Assembly (NCBI RefSeq): GCF_014192015.1
Contig: NZ_JACHXJ010000003.1
Coordinates: 186,001 to 250,000, forward strand
Source: Paenibacillus rhizosphaerae
Lineage (GTDB): Bacteria; Bacillota; Bacilli; Paenibacillales; Paenibacillaceae
DNA: 64,000 nucleotides
Direction: 5' to 3'
Below the pieces are notes generated by a model. That model made no database searches. It saw nothing but the letters and a program-made list of their open reading frames with translations, and was not told the DNA's origin. Position 1 is the first letter of the stretch; every line of letters begins with the position of its first letter. Shown here in pieces: positions 35,735 to 46,206 of this stretch. The position numbers and the translations under genes were made by a program.

Positions 35735-36016
35735 TCAGCGCACCGGACCCTTGGGCGGAGGAATCGCACCGCCGTCCAGCAGACCGGGATATTTTTTATC
35801 CATCCGGGAGACAAACCATCCCGTCATCAGCATCGTGACTCCAATATCGTCAATCGGGATAAACGGCATAACGTCGGGCAGCACCCAATACAGCACCACC
35901 GGAACGAGAAACAGCAGCTTGTCCATGGTGGCCACTTGAGGCGACACCAGGTAACGCCAAATCCGGGAGAACATGCGGGACCAGCGCCGCAGCGACAGCA
36001 GTCTTCTCCATTTCAT
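35735..36016 (-). CDS. DUF1232 (YkvA-like) membrane protein
   Basis: 93 residues. A basic N-terminus (KWRRLLSLRRWSRM) is followed by one hydrophobic hairpin containing YWVLPDVMPFIPIDDIGV, the DUF1232 signature with conserved P-x-D-x-x-P. Function unknown. ATG 36016 follows GAGGAGG. Confidence 0.85.
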   Translation of the reverse strand: MKWRRLLSLRRWSRMFSRIWRYLVSPQVATMDKLLFLVPVVLYWVLPDVMPFIPIDDIGVTMLMTGWFVSRMDKKYPGLLDGGAIPPPKGPVR

Positions 36017-36184
36017 GCCTTTCCCTCCTCTTCTTGTATACGTATATGGCGGCCAATCCAAGACACGGACGAGCTATTACGCGAAAAAAGGAAACGATCG
36101 CCGGTCTCTACTTAAACCTAACACAGCGTCCGCTCCCTTAATCATATCATACGTAATCTTGCAGAAAATGTTTCATTATTTTTT

Positions 36185-37384
36185 TCACAATGACATGAGT
36201 TCAGCCAAAATCAAACCGACGTCCAGGCTGATCTGATCGTAATCCTCCAGCGGTAGCGGGTTTTTGCCCAAGCCGACCTCGACGGTAAAGCCCGGGCGGC
36301 GGAAATGCTGGATAAACCAGTCTTTGTAGCCGGCGTCGCTGCCTTCCAGCTTCACGGGACGATAGCCGCTGACCTGGCCCAGGCGGCGGGACCACTCCCG
36401 GCTCTCCTTGGGCTCATAGTTGCGGTAATTCCAGTAGATCTCCTGCCCCTGGCTATGCAGGGATACGGCCGCATCGGGCGACGTTTCCAGCGTAAAGGCC
36501 GCCAGTGCCGCCGCTTCCGGCTCTGTCAGCGGAGCGGTACCCGGGTAGTCCCGTGGGGACGGAGACCGTTTACCCCGCCTTTGCACCTCTTCCTCCCAAT
36601 GGGCCGGAAACTGATCGCCCAGGTCCACGCCATGAATATTGGCCTTCCAATGCCGGAAGTCGCGGCGGCAGCCGTTCCACTCCGTCAGCTGCCTGTAATA
36701 CGGATGGCCGGGATGAATCCCTTCCTGAACCAGCTCCACACCGTCCGGATTGACCATCGGAACGACCCAGAGCGTGCACTGCTGGAACCATTGCACGGGA
36801 TCATAGCCATTCCAGCGCTGCCCGGATTGCAGACTGCAGGCGTATTCCTCGACGAAACGTATGACGGACGGCGTCGTAATCCATTCGTTCGCATGGATGG
36901 AAGCGTTCACATGTATATGTTTGCCGCCTTCTCCGATTTTTACATACGGAAGCGGTTTTCCGAGTACGCTTTCTCCAATCGATCCGGTTACGATCTTAGG
37001 ATAGAATGCCGTCAGCTGCCGGATATCATCCTTCATCTGACGGTAACCATACTCTCCCATCAGCTGGACGATACCCGCCCGTTCGGCCGGAGGAAGCACC
37101 AGGATGCGCCCTTCGGGAAGAACATGCGGCGAAATGCCGGGATTCATCTCCATGATCGCCTCTTCCCGGGTTTGAAAGACCGCTGCGATGCGATCCAGCG
37201 TATCGCCGGCCTGAACCTCATACCTTCTACGCGGAGAAGAGGGAAGGTACAGAATCTGCCCCGGAATTAAATAAGGCTGGGTGGAGGCCCAAGGGTTAGC
37301 ATTGATTATATGACTCGCCGATAACCCCCTGCTTGCGGCGATGCGTCTCAGGGTGTCGCCTTTCTTCACGGTATACTGCTGCAT
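36185..37384 (-). CDS. Gamma-D-glutamyl-L-diamino acid endopeptidase I-like, LysM plus M14
   Basis: 399 residues. Two LysM peptidoglycan-binding repeats (about 2-47 and 54-98; YTVKKGDTLRRIA and YEVQAGDTLDRIA) precede an M14 zinc carboxypeptidase domain. The ligands are seen in ASIHANE (HxxE) and SLHSQGQ (His), with the catalytic Glu in FTVEVGLG. Relatives cut the gamma-D-Glu to diaminopimelate bond in cortex or germination. No signal peptide is apparent, which fits forespore or mother-cell use. ATG follows AAAGGA. Confidence 0.92.
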   Translation of the reverse strand: MQQYTVKKGDTLRRIAASRGLSASHIINANPWASTQPYLIPGQILYLPSSPRRRYEVQAGDTLDRIAAVFQTREEAIMEMNPGISPHVLPEGRILVLPPAERAGIVQLMGEYGYRQMKDDIRQLTAFYPKIVTGSIGESVLGKPLPYVKIGEGGKHIHVNASIHANEWITTPSVIRFVEEYACSLQSGQRWNGYDPVQWFQQCTLWVVPMVNPDGVELVQEGIHPGHPYYRQLTEWNGCRRDFRHWKANIHGVDLGDQFPAHWEEEVQRRGKRSPSPRDYPGTAPLTEPEAAALAAFTLETSPDAAVSLHSQGQEIYWNYRNYEPKESREWSRRLGQVSGYRPVKLEGSDAGYKDWFIQHFRRPGFTVEVGLGKNPLPLEDYDQISLDVGLILAELMSL

Positions 37385-37600
37385 GGCATCGTTCCTTTCC
37401 GCGGGACTAGGACCGCAGTCATCATCACCATTCGTAACATTGTATGCCCCAGTGAGCTTGGCCCATGCGGTAAAACGGTCCCTTGGCGCCCTGCGTTCTT
37501 TTCGAAACCTTACGACCGCTTCGCTTCTTCGGAATCATCGACTCCTTTGCTTGCATCATAAATGCTGTGGCTTCAAAGTTTCATCTTCCTTATATCTAAA

Positions 37601-37637
37601 AAATCCGCAAGTCACCCTGAGGGCGGCTTACGGATTT
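37601..37637 (-). terminator. Terminator of racE
   Basis: AAATCCG-CAAG pairs with CTT-A-CGGATTT, with an inner CCCT/AGGG stem. On the minus strand a T run follows. Confidence 0.82.
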
Positions 37638-37653
37638 AGACGGTCCAAAGTCC

Positions 37654-38472
37654 TTATTCATCAAATTTGGAGACCTGCCATACGACCGGCGTCCGCCGGA
37701 TTTGCTCCCCCAGCCACAGCTTTGCGATCCGTTTAAACATTTCAGGGTCGCCGCTGCAGAAAAACTGATGGACCGGGCTATCCTCCCGGCTTGCGAGCTG
37801 CCCTTGATTATACAGAATAGTGCTGATTTCACGGGCCGTCTCGTTAGCCGAGCTGATCAGCTTGACGCTGCTGCCGATTACTTCCTGGATCGTATCCTTC
37901 AAAAAGGGATAATGCGTGCATCCCAAAATCAGACAATCGATGTCGGATTGGCTGATACCCGCGAGCGATCTCTTCACGATCGCCGTCGTTTCTTCAGAGC
38001 GGAACAAGCCCTGCTCCACGAGCGGAACCAGATCCGGACAAGCCTGGCTGACCACCTTGACATAAGGCGACAGCTGCTGCAGCGCGGTGGTGTAGGCGCC
38101 GCTGCGTATCGTGCCAACGGTCCCGATGACACCCACCTGACCGGTTTTGGTCGCGCTGATGGCAGCTCTGGCACCGGGATGAATCACCCCGATGACCGGA
38201 ATCGGCACTTTCCCGGAAATATAGTCCAGCGCCGCAGCCGTCGCCGTATTGCAGGCGATCACGATTGTCTTGGGACTGAATTGGATCAGAAAGTCGACGA
38301 TCTGCTCTGTAAATTTTCTCACTTCATCGGACGAACGGGGTCCGTAAGGGGTACGGGCGGTGTCTCCAAAATAAATAATTTTTTCCCGTGGGAGCTGTCT
38401 CATGACTTCTTTGGCCACGGTGAGCCCGCCCACACCCGAGTCTAAAATTGCGATTGCCTGCTGCACGAACAC
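37654..38472 (-). CDS. racE: Glutamate racemase
   Basis: About 272 residues. It converts L- to D-glutamate for peptidoglycan. It has AILDSGVGGLTV, the first catalytic Cys in ACNTATAAA and the second in LGCTHYPF, plus YFGDTARTPYG. I start at GTG 38472 (AAGGA upstream); GTG 38466 is equally possible. The upstream extension to 38598 has no family match. It is read towards the M14 peptidase gene, another cell-wall gene. Confidence 0.93.
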   Translation of the reverse strand: MFVQQAIAILDSGVGGLTVAKEVMRQLPREKIIYFGDTARTPYGPRSSDEVRKFTEQIVDFLIQFSPKTIVIACNTATAAALDYISGKVPIPVIGVIHPGARAAISATKTGQVGVIGTVGTIRSGAYTTALQQLSPYVKVVSQACPDLVPLVEQGLFRSEETTAIVKRSLAGISQSDIDCLILGCTHYPFLKDTIQEVIGSSVKLISSANETAREISTILYNQGQLASREDSPVHQFFCSGDPEMFKRIAKLWLGEQIRRTPVVWQVSKFDE

Positions 38473-38595
38473 ACCGCTTCCTTCTCGTTTTCTTCTCTCT
38501 GTAGCTACCATATGACATCCGTCAACAAAACGTACCTCATATCTTAACCCATTTCGTTTTTTCGGACAACCGCGACATAACATGCGAAAATATGG

Positions 38596-38639
38596 CAAAA
38601 CAGGCCCTGCTCCCGGGTGACACCGAGAGTGGGCCTGCG
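38596..38639 (-). terminator. Terminator of the ytxG-ytxH-like pair
   Basis: CAGGCCC (38601-38607) pairs with GGGCCTG (38631-38637); the minus strand continues TTTTG. Confidence 0.78.
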
Positions 38640-38672
38640 CTTTACGTTATCAATTCCATGCCTGCTTCCAAA

Positions 38673-39014
38673 TTAGTCCCGCTTCGCTTCGGCATCGGTC
38701 AAATCGAAATCCTCGAACTCATCGGACTTCCCGGCGGCTTCTTCAGAGAAAGAGGAGATTTGGGCCAATTCGCCTGCTTCTTCCCCGTCGGCCTTGGATT
38801 TACGCCAGGTCTGGATATCGGCGATGACGTTGCCTGCGGTATCCTTCACCTTGCCGGCCCATTCCTGGGTTTTGCCGCCAACCGTGCGTGCGCCCTCCGC
38901 AATATCCTGACGCAGTTCTTTTCCGGATTTCGGCGCAAGCAGCAGCGCGGTTACCGACCCTACAATACTTCCGACCAATGCGCCCCACAGCAGGCTTTTA
39001 TTCTTTTCCTTCAT
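38673..39014 (-). CDS. ytxH: YtxH-domain protein
   Basis: 113 residues: an N-terminal glycine-zipper-like membrane segment (LLWGALVGSIVGSVTALLLAPKSGKELR, the YtxH signature) followed by an amphipathic acidic tail. In Bacillus ytxGHJ is a sigma-B/sigma-H stress operon of unknown role. It starts 3 bases after the DUF948 gene, as ytxH does after ytxG. Confidence 0.88.
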   Translation of the reverse strand: MKEKNKSLLWGALVGSIVGSVTALLLAPKSGKELRQDIAEGARTVGGKTQEWAGKVKDTAGNVIADIQTWRKSKADGEEAGELAQISSFSEEAAGKSDEFEDFDLTDAEAKRD

Positions 39015-39017
39015 ATC

Positions 39018-39482
39018 TCATCTCTCCTTTTCGCTTGATGGCACTGATCCCGGCGGGTAAGCCTCCTGCTTCCAGGAGTGCCATACCGACAGCCCCACAT
39101 CCAGCCACCGGAACGCTTCCGCGAGCCGAAGCTCGTTGTCGCGGTGAGCTTTTTCCAGGCGCTCCATGGCGGAATCGGTGACGAGCTTCGAGATCGAATC
39201 CAACCGCTCCAGCGTGCCGGTTAACGTTTCGCCAGCCAGCCGCAGCGATGAACTGAACGGTTCGATGTCTTCCACCCGCTCATGCAGAAGCGATAGCGTT
39301 GAAGATGCCTGAGTCAGCAGCTCCCTGGATTCTGCAGCCAGCTGTGTCATGTCGGCTCCCGCCTTTCCCAGAACGGATTCCGCCCGCAGCAGTACTCTCC
39401 TCAGCGTATGTAGAAGGATCATTGCCACAACAGCGAACATGATAAATCCGCAAGCGATGAGTATATAGCCCCATTCCGCCAT
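39018..39482 (-). CDS. ytxG: DUF948 (YtxG-like) membrane protein
   Basis: 154 residues with one N-terminal membrane helix (about 5-26) and a long helical, probably coiled-coil part (RLAGETLTGTLERLDSIS), typical of DUF948. Its pairing with ytxH supports the ytxG assignment. Role unknown; general-stress linkage is by analogy. Confidence 0.83.
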   Translation of the reverse strand: MAEWGYILIACGFIMFAVVAMILLHTLRRVLLRAESVLGKAGADMTQLAAESRELLTQASSTLSLLHERVEDIEPFSSSLRLAGETLTGTLERLDSISKLVTDSAMERLEKAHRDNELRLAEAFRWLDVGLSVWHSWKQEAYPPGSVPSSEKER

Positions 39483-39602
39483 GATGTTTCACTCCCTTCG
39501 CCCAGCCGGGCTAATGCCTAGTTGATGGTGTATTATAAGCAGGGCGGGGTTGTCTTGACACAAAATGGGCGCAATTTTTTTAAAAAACCTGCCGTCATAA
39601 CA

Positions 39603-39632
39603 AAAAGACCCGTCCATTTCCATGGACGGGTC
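39603..39632 (-). terminator. Terminator of the DUF86 gene
   Basis: GACCCGTCCAT pairs over 11 bp with ATGGACGGGTC around TTCC; the minus strand continues TTTTTG. Confidence 0.9.
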
Positions 39633-39667
39633 AATGATAACCTATGCCGCTGCGGCGGAGAACCGGA

Positions 39668-40093
39668 TTATACACCCAGCTCCTGCTTCAAATAATCACG
39701 CACCTGCACGGAAAACTTTTCGAGAATGTCCGGCAAGACCGGCGTCAGCTTGTGCAGGCTTCTCCGGTCCCATGCGTAATATTCCTGTACCAACGGTTTG
39801 CGGAGACTGACGAGCTCCGCCAGCACGGCAAACACTTCATCGTCAAACACGCGCTCCTCATGCGTAATGTCCACGATATCCTCGTAACTGCTTGCGTCGC
39901 GCATAATAAATCCGTCAATTAAATAACTGCCGACATCGGTCACGACCTCGATAGCCAAATGCAGCGCCCGTTCCTGAACGAAACCGGACACGATCCCGCC
40001 ATCCCAATTTCCGGCTGTCTGCTTCAATGCTTCCACGATGTCGGGAATCGCTTCCAGACGCCGCTGAATTTGTTCCTGGTTCACGTAATACAC
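39668..40093 (-). CDS. DUF86/HepT-like protein (YutE-like)
   Basis: 141 residues, all-helical HEPN fold. The beginning (NQEQIQRRLEAIPDIVEALKQ) and ERALHLAIEVVTDVG fit DUF86 proteins such as YutE. HEPN toxins carry R-x4-6-H-x-Y; here the stretch is RKPLVQEYYAW, where the catalytic His is Gln, and no MNT antitoxin gene is adjacent. It is therefore probably not an active toxin RNase. Confidence 0.82.
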   Translation of the reverse strand: MYYVNQEQIQRRLEAIPDIVEALKQTAGNWDGGIVSGFVQERALHLAIEVVTDVGSYLIDGFIMRDASSYEDIVDITHEERVFDDEVFAVLAELVSLRKPLVQEYYAWDRRSLHKLTPVLPDILEKFSVQVRDYLKQELGV

Positions 40094-40118
40094 GGCCTTA
40101 CCTCCATGATGTGGAAAT

Positions 40119-40229
40119 TTATTTGTCCCGTTTTCCGCGGCGCTTCAGCCAGAATAACATTACAAACAAGGCCGCAATAAATACGATAAGCAGGAATAAG
40201 GTCTCCATCGGATATTCTAAATCGCTCAT
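40119..40229 (-). CDS. 36-residue single-pass membrane protein
   Basis: Reads MSDLEYPMETLFLLIVF then a hydrophobic stretch and a basic end (WLKRRGKRDK): an N-out, C-in type single-pass peptide. GGAAG lies 8 bases upstream of the ATG. It precedes the DUF86 gene by 25 bases on the same strand. I know no family for it; coding support is the ribosome site, the clean topology and its place in a same-strand run. Confidence 0.55.
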   Translation of the reverse strand: MSDLEYPMETLFLLIVFIAALFVMLFWLKRRGKRDK

Positions 40230-40248
40230 GTCCCATTCTTCCTATTCT

Positions 40249-40536
40249 TTAGAATTCGTAGTCCACACTCACGGATACGTCTTTCACTTCGTTGATGTGG
40301 CGGATCACGATCTGGTGTTCCGGATGAACCTGGTAAGCCTGCAAATCTTCCAGCGATGCAAGCTCCGTCACCAGCGCGATATCAAAAGAACGTTCCGAAT
40401 GGATGACGTCGAGTCCAACCTCAATCGATACGAGTTGCGGGATCTTTCCCTCCATATTGCGGAGGACCGCGGCGGTGCGTTCAATACTTTCCGGTGATCT
40501 GTCCTTTAATTTAAAGAAGACGATATGCTTAATCAT
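40249..40536 (-). CDS. Dabb (stress-responsive A/B barrel) family protein
   Basis: 95 residues beginning MIKHIVFFKLKD and containing SFDIALVTELASLEDLQAYQVHPEH, both typical of Dabb domains, small dimeric alpha/beta barrels. Some act in aromatic polyketide or stress pathways; no role can be assigned here. ATG 40536 follows AAGGAG. Confidence 0.9.
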   Translation of the reverse strand: MIKHIVFFKLKDRSPESIERTAAVLRNMEGKIPQLVSIEVGLDVIHSERSFDIALVTELASLEDLQAYQVHPEHQIVIRHINEVKDVSVSVDYEF

Positions 40537-40624
40537 GGTATCATGCTCCTTGTCCCATTCGAAAAGTGTACTGAGAAAAATATACCATATCCTCCCCCTC
40601 AGGGAAAGGAAACACGAAGAACCG

Positions 40625-41041
40625 TCACATATCGGAACCGTCATTTTTGTCTTTATTTCGCAAAACGGCGATGAGCTGGCGGATTTTATCCGGCAGGGGC
40701 AGGCCAAGCCGACCGTAATTCTCGGTAATCGATATTAATTCGTTGGACATGTAAAAATAGATCGCCCCGGTCTTGATGACGTCGCTCCCGCTGCCGATGA
40801 GGACGTCCATCTGGTGCGCAAGGATGATGACAAGCAGCATCAGCGCTTTCCGGGTAAGACCCCAGAATCCGACCTGGCTGTCCAAGCCGGATCCTTCCTT
40901 GATGGAGGCCAGAACCCCAGTTGCATAGTCGATGAGTATGGTGATCAGAAACACCGTAAGCAGCTGATCCCATCCGCCGAATGCAACGGTAAGAATTCCG
41001 CCGGCGACCGCACTGATGCCGTTAACAGCCAGATAATTCAT
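40625..41041 (-). CDS. Phage holin-family protein (toxin-secretion/phage-lysis holin type), orphan
   Basis: 138 residues with three to four hydrophobic segments; LITILIDYATGVLASIKEG and GLTRKALMLLVIILAHQMD are the hallmarks of the Phage_holin_4 / TIGR01593 family (Clostridium UviB, TcdE relatives). Holins form membrane pores for endolysin or toxin release. No lysin, tail or integrase gene is adjacent; a polysaccharide deacetylase lies behind it on the same strand. ATG follows AGGAGGGG. Confidence 0.88.
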   Translation of the reverse strand: MNYLAVNGISAVAGGILTVAFGGWDQLLTVFLITILIDYATGVLASIKEGSGLDSQVGFWGLTRKALMLLVIILAHQMDVLIGSGSDVIKTGAIYFYMSNELISITENYGRLGLPLPDKIRQLIAVLRNKDKNDGSDM

Positions 41042-41157
41042 CTCACAGCCCCTCCTTTCCTACCATCTCTTATATGAGTATGAAAGGAGAGCGGAATCTG
41101 CGCAGCCGGATATCTTCCATCACGGGCCTATTTCATAGATTTACAGGGCGGCTGGTC

Positions 41158-42318
41158 TTACCGTTTGTCGTTCCAGAAGTTGACCGGCGGCGTGCTGTTG
41201 GTCAGCGGCTTGAAGGTGTAGCCTTCGGCTTTCAGCGCTTTGATCAGCTTGTCCAGAATCGACGTGGTCGCCGTCTGGTCATGGAAGAGCACGATCGGGG
41301 TTACCCCTCTCTTCTTCATAGCCTTCACATCTCTCAGCACGTTGTTATAAATCGTCTGCGGATTGCTCTTGTAGCGCCAGTCGTCCGAATCAATGTTCCA
41401 ATCCCACAGATGGTAGCCGTACGAAGCCGTCAAATCCCGGTAGCTCTGAGTAAAATACGGCTTGCTTCCATAAGGCGGGCGGATCATTTTCGTATAGACG
41501 CCGGCGGCGGCATGCAGCTTATCGTTATCCGTGTTCATCTCACCCAGCGCTGACGAAGGTGAAGCGTAGAACGTATTCTTCTGGTGGCTCATGCCGTGCA
41601 GGCCGGCCCCATGCCCCTCCTTCACGATTCTGCGGACCGCGGACGGATGGGAAGCGATGTTATTTCCCAGCATAAAGAAGGTCGCTTTCACTTGATTGCG
41701 GTCCAGCACATCAAGAAGGCGAGTCGTACCTGCATTTGGACCGTCGTCGAACGTAATGTAGATTACCTTGCTGCCCTGCTGCGCCGTCGTGCCGTTCCCC
41801 GCGGAAGGCTTCTGGACAGCCGTCTTCTTATGTTCCTTGATAAACGTGCTGTATTTCAGCGCCAGCTGATGGTCCGTCAAGGAAGCGGAGCTGTTCACCG
41901 CACGGTACAGCGACTGGGCGGCATTGTAAGAAATTTGGTAGCCGAACTTGTCGGTCAGCTTCCGCAGGGATACGAGCGTTCTTCCGTTTTTCAGAATAGC
42001 ATCCTTCCCGGGAACCGCCAGGACAAGCGCCTGTTTTCCGCGCGAAATGGTCAGTTTGCCTGCGGCGTACTTCGCCGACGCATTCATTTGGGAAACCGTA
42101 GATGCGACGGGCACAAACAGTGTACCGTTATGTATAAGCGGCTGGGGCTGGTCGTAAGTGATCAGTTTGTCATTGACAGCAACGAAGACGGAAGCCTTGA
42201 CGGAAGATGCCGTGCTGCCCGCGGCCGTAGCCAGTCCTCCTTCTGCCGAAAGGACGGTGCCAAAAACAATCAGGAATGATAAGAGCCATTTCGAGTAGTG
42301 CAACTTCTTTTTCAACAT
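41158..42318 (-). CDS. Secreted polysaccharide deacetylase with copper-amine-oxidase-N-like domain
   Basis: 386 residues. A signal peptide (KWLLSFLIVFGTVLSA) is followed by a stalk domain (about 40-130: VFVAVNDKLITYDQPQPLIHNGTLFVPV), as in copper amine oxidase N-terminal (CuAO_N1-like) modules of surface proteins. The NodB domain comes next (about 185-375), with ITFDDGP, HGMSHQ (HxxxH metal ligands), RPPYGS and a late LFHD. It probably removes N-acetyl groups from peptidoglycan or another surface glycan. Confidence 0.92.
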   Translation of the reverse strand: MLKKKLHYSKWLLSFLIVFGTVLSAEGGLATAAGSTASSVKASVFVAVNDKLITYDQPQPLIHNGTLFVPVASTVSQMNASAKYAAGKLTISRGKQALVLAVPGKDAILKNGRTLVSLRKLTDKFGYQISYNAAQSLYRAVNSSASLTDHQLALKYSTFIKEHKKTAVQKPSAGNGTTAQQGSKVIYITFDDGPNAGTTRLLDVLDRNQVKATFFMLGNNIASHPSAVRRIVKEGHGAGLHGMSHQKNTFYASPSSALGEMNTDNDKLHAAAGVYTKMIRPPYGSKPYFTQSYRDLTASYGYHLWDWNIDSDDWRYKSNPQTIYNNVLRDVKAMKKRGVTPIVLFHDQTATTSILDKLIKALKAEGYTFKPLTNSTPPVNFWNDKR

Positions 42319-42393
42319 AATCTACCAACCTTTTTCTCTCGGATTTGGCTAAGATGTCGTAGATAGGCGAATCTAGTAATCTAGCACCCTTGC

Positions 42394-42422
42394 ATTGTAC
42401 CCTTCCCGGCTGGTGAGTTCAA
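42394..42422 (-). promoter_or_regulatory. Sigma-A promoter of the deacetylase gene
   Basis: Minus strand: TTGAAC, 17 bases, TACAAT. Between it and the gene is a short direct repeat of AATCTAG. Confidence 0.6.
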
Positions 42423-42576
42423 TTTCAATTCGGTAACAGTTTGATGACTGAATTGGAAGCATTTTGGGGTTGAAGTGAAAAAATAGTTCCTATTATTCAC
42501 TTGACAACGGGATACCGTAAATTCCCGGGTCGTTCGGCTGAAAACCGGGACCTTGCAGAAACAGGCGATAGCACTA

Positions 42577-42606
42577 TTGAAAACGCAGCCGAAACTATTG
42601 TAGAAT
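42577..42606 (+). promoter_or_regulatory. Sigma-A promoter of the tandem-HTH gene
   Basis: TTGAAA, 18 bases, TAGAAT, about 25 bases before the start. The rest of the 313-base divergent gap shows nothing else I can name. Confidence 0.5.
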
Positions 42607-42631
42607 TTTAAGAAAAATCATCGGAGGAAAT

Positions 42632-43225
42632 ATGCCTAAACAACAAGAACCGCATTCCATTCAGGCGTGGTCTCTGATCAATCGCAAATACTTAGGAAAA
42701 GGAATCCGCGTCAAACGCTTCCGTAAGCCGTCCCGGTGCCAAATCCGCAACCGCGTGCTGCTGGCCGTACTGATGGCCAACGATATCAAGCTGTCCCAGC
42801 TGGCTGAGGACATATCGGTTTCGTCCCGGAGCGTGAGCGCCTGGGTGTACGAAGGACGGATTCCGGGAAAAAAGAACCTGGACAAGGTATGCCAATACCT
42901 GGGCTATCCGCATCACATTCTGTTTAATCATACCGTCACATCCACAAGTCCGATCATCTGTCAGCCATCCTCTTCGCGCTTCATGCGCCGGACGCTGACC
43001 CGGTCGCCTGTCAGTAACAAAATCCTTACGGGACTGTGCATGGTTCACGACCTGTCCGTCAGCGACGTCAGCGAATGGATGGACATCCATCCCGGAACGT
43101 TCCGGAAATGGCTGCACCAAGGAACGCTGCCGTCAGCCAGCTTCCAAGACCGGGCGGAACAATTTTTCCGCATCCCGAAATTCATTTTGTTTGCCGACTG
43201 CATATTGCAAGACGAGGAGTCATGA
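42632..43225 (+). CDS. Tandem helix-turn-helix DNA-binding protein
   Basis: 197 residues. Two similar HTH units follow each other. Unit 1 (about 40-98) has RNRVLLAVLMAN, LSQLAEDISVSSRSVSAWV and YLGYPHHILF. Unit 2 (about 127-185) has SNKILTGLCMVH, VSDVSEWMDIHPGTFRKWL and FFRIPKFILF. This is an internal duplication of a phage-repressor (XRE)-like fold. A basic N-terminus may add DNA contact. I do not recognise a named family. ATG follows GGAGG. Confidence 0.75.
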   Translation: MPKQQEPHSIQAWSLINRKYLGKGIRVKRFRKPSRCQIRNRVLLAVLMANDIKLSQLAEDISVSSRSVSAWVYEGRIPGKKNLDKVCQYLGYPHHILFNHTVTSTSPIICQPSSSRFMRRTLTRSPVSNKILTGLCMVHDLSVSDVSEWMDIHPGTFRKWLHQGTLPSASFQDRAEQFFRIPKFILFADCILQDEES

Positions 43226-43262
43226 CGCTTTTGGCATATTCACAGCATTGATCATACAAGAT

Positions 43263-43306
43263 AAGCCCTGCTGTTACGGAGATATTCCGGACGGCAGGGC
43301 TTTTTT
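43263..43306 (+). terminator. Terminator of the tandem-HTH gene
   Basis: AAGCCCTGC pairs with GCAGGGCTT, followed by TTTTTT. Confidence 0.88.
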
Positions 43307-43494
43307 CATGCTTCGGGAGACCCTGGCTTCGTTTTATTGCAAAACAGTTTCCGTAAATGCGTCCGGCTCTTCGTATGTACGCCGATAGACATTTTTCTTT
43401 TGCCTGCCAGCCGGTTTTTCCGGCTCCAAGCAGGTCACTCCCGCTCATTCTCAAACCTTTTTCTATATACTTACTAAAAATAACTGAAAACCTG

Positions 43495-43541
43495 TTGACA
43501 TGTGTTTCAAGTGATGTATAATATGGTCAAAGAAAGTCAAA
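43495..43541 (+). promoter_or_regulatory. clpE promoter with CtsR operator
   Basis: TTGACA (43495-43500), 16 bases, TATAAT (43517-43522), then GGTCAAA-GAA-AGTCAAA (43525-43541), an exact match to the CtsR heptad box, lying over the transcription start. A third partial heptad GATCAAA follows at 43555. The remaining leader (43542-43760, about 220 bases) holds no supported gene; a 63-codon open frame there has no ribosome site. Confidence 0.92.
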
Positions 43542-43760
43542 GTCAGATGAGAAAGATCAAACTTGTACCGTATGAACAACCTCTTAAGAAGTTTGTCTTT
43601 CGGTATAGCCGTCTTTGTCCTGACGGGATTCTGACTTTTATCCCTTTATTCCGGCGGCCTGCTTCCGTAAGGCGCGGGCAGCCGTTTTCCTGATTAGGGC
43701 ATCTGAATGCAGTATCCAAAGATTGAATATTCCATTAACTAACGAAAGGGGCATGCCTTC

Positions 43761-45917
<2,157 letters not shown>

Positions 45918-45956
45918 CGTCTCGCCGGATTTACCAGCGTTTACCCTCTTAAGCAT

Positions 45957-46000
45957 AAAGCTGTCCCTCAACCGCTACGCGGTGCGGGGACAGCTTTTTT
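45957..46000 (+). terminator. Terminator of clpE
   Basis: AAAGCTGTCCC pairs with GGGGACAGCTTT, with an inner CCGC-TAC-GCGG stem; a run of seven T follows. Confidence 0.9.
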
Positions 46001-46133
46001 TGTGTACTAAAATCGCCCTTCACCCGATCAAGGCCGTACTCCACACAAAAAAGGAGGATGCCGGGCATACTAACCGACAACCGTATTCCATTGAAAAATA
46101 GGACCTCAGAAATATCTTTTCTGTTTCATAAAA

Positions 46134-46168
46134 TTAACGTTGACGTTAACGTTAGCTAGGATTACAAT
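46134..46168 (+). promoter_or_regulatory. Promoter and probable operator of the merR-MFS-usp cluster
   Basis: TTGACG, 17 bases, TACAAT (46163-46168). A perfect inverted repeat TTAACG-TTGA-CGTTAA (46134-46149) covers the -35, and AACGTT occurs three times in register. The 17-base spacer is normal, not the 19 bases of MerR-activated promoters, which suggests repression. Confidence 0.65.
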
Positions 46169-46206
46169 GAGTAATGTTACCCGGGAATCTTTGAGGGAGG
46201 AAGGAA

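Noticed and set aside
39668..40229. HepT-MNT toxin-antitoxin system
   Set aside because: The catalytic His is replaced by Gln and the neighbour is a tiny membrane peptide, not a nucleotidyltransferase.
40625..42318. Prophage lysis cassette (holin plus deacetylase)
   Set aside because: The deacetylase is a secreted NodB enzyme with a surface-protein stalk, not an endolysin, and no other phage gene is present.
43502..43693. 63-codon frame in the clpE leader
   Set aside because: It begins upstream of the expected transcription start and lacks a ribosome site.
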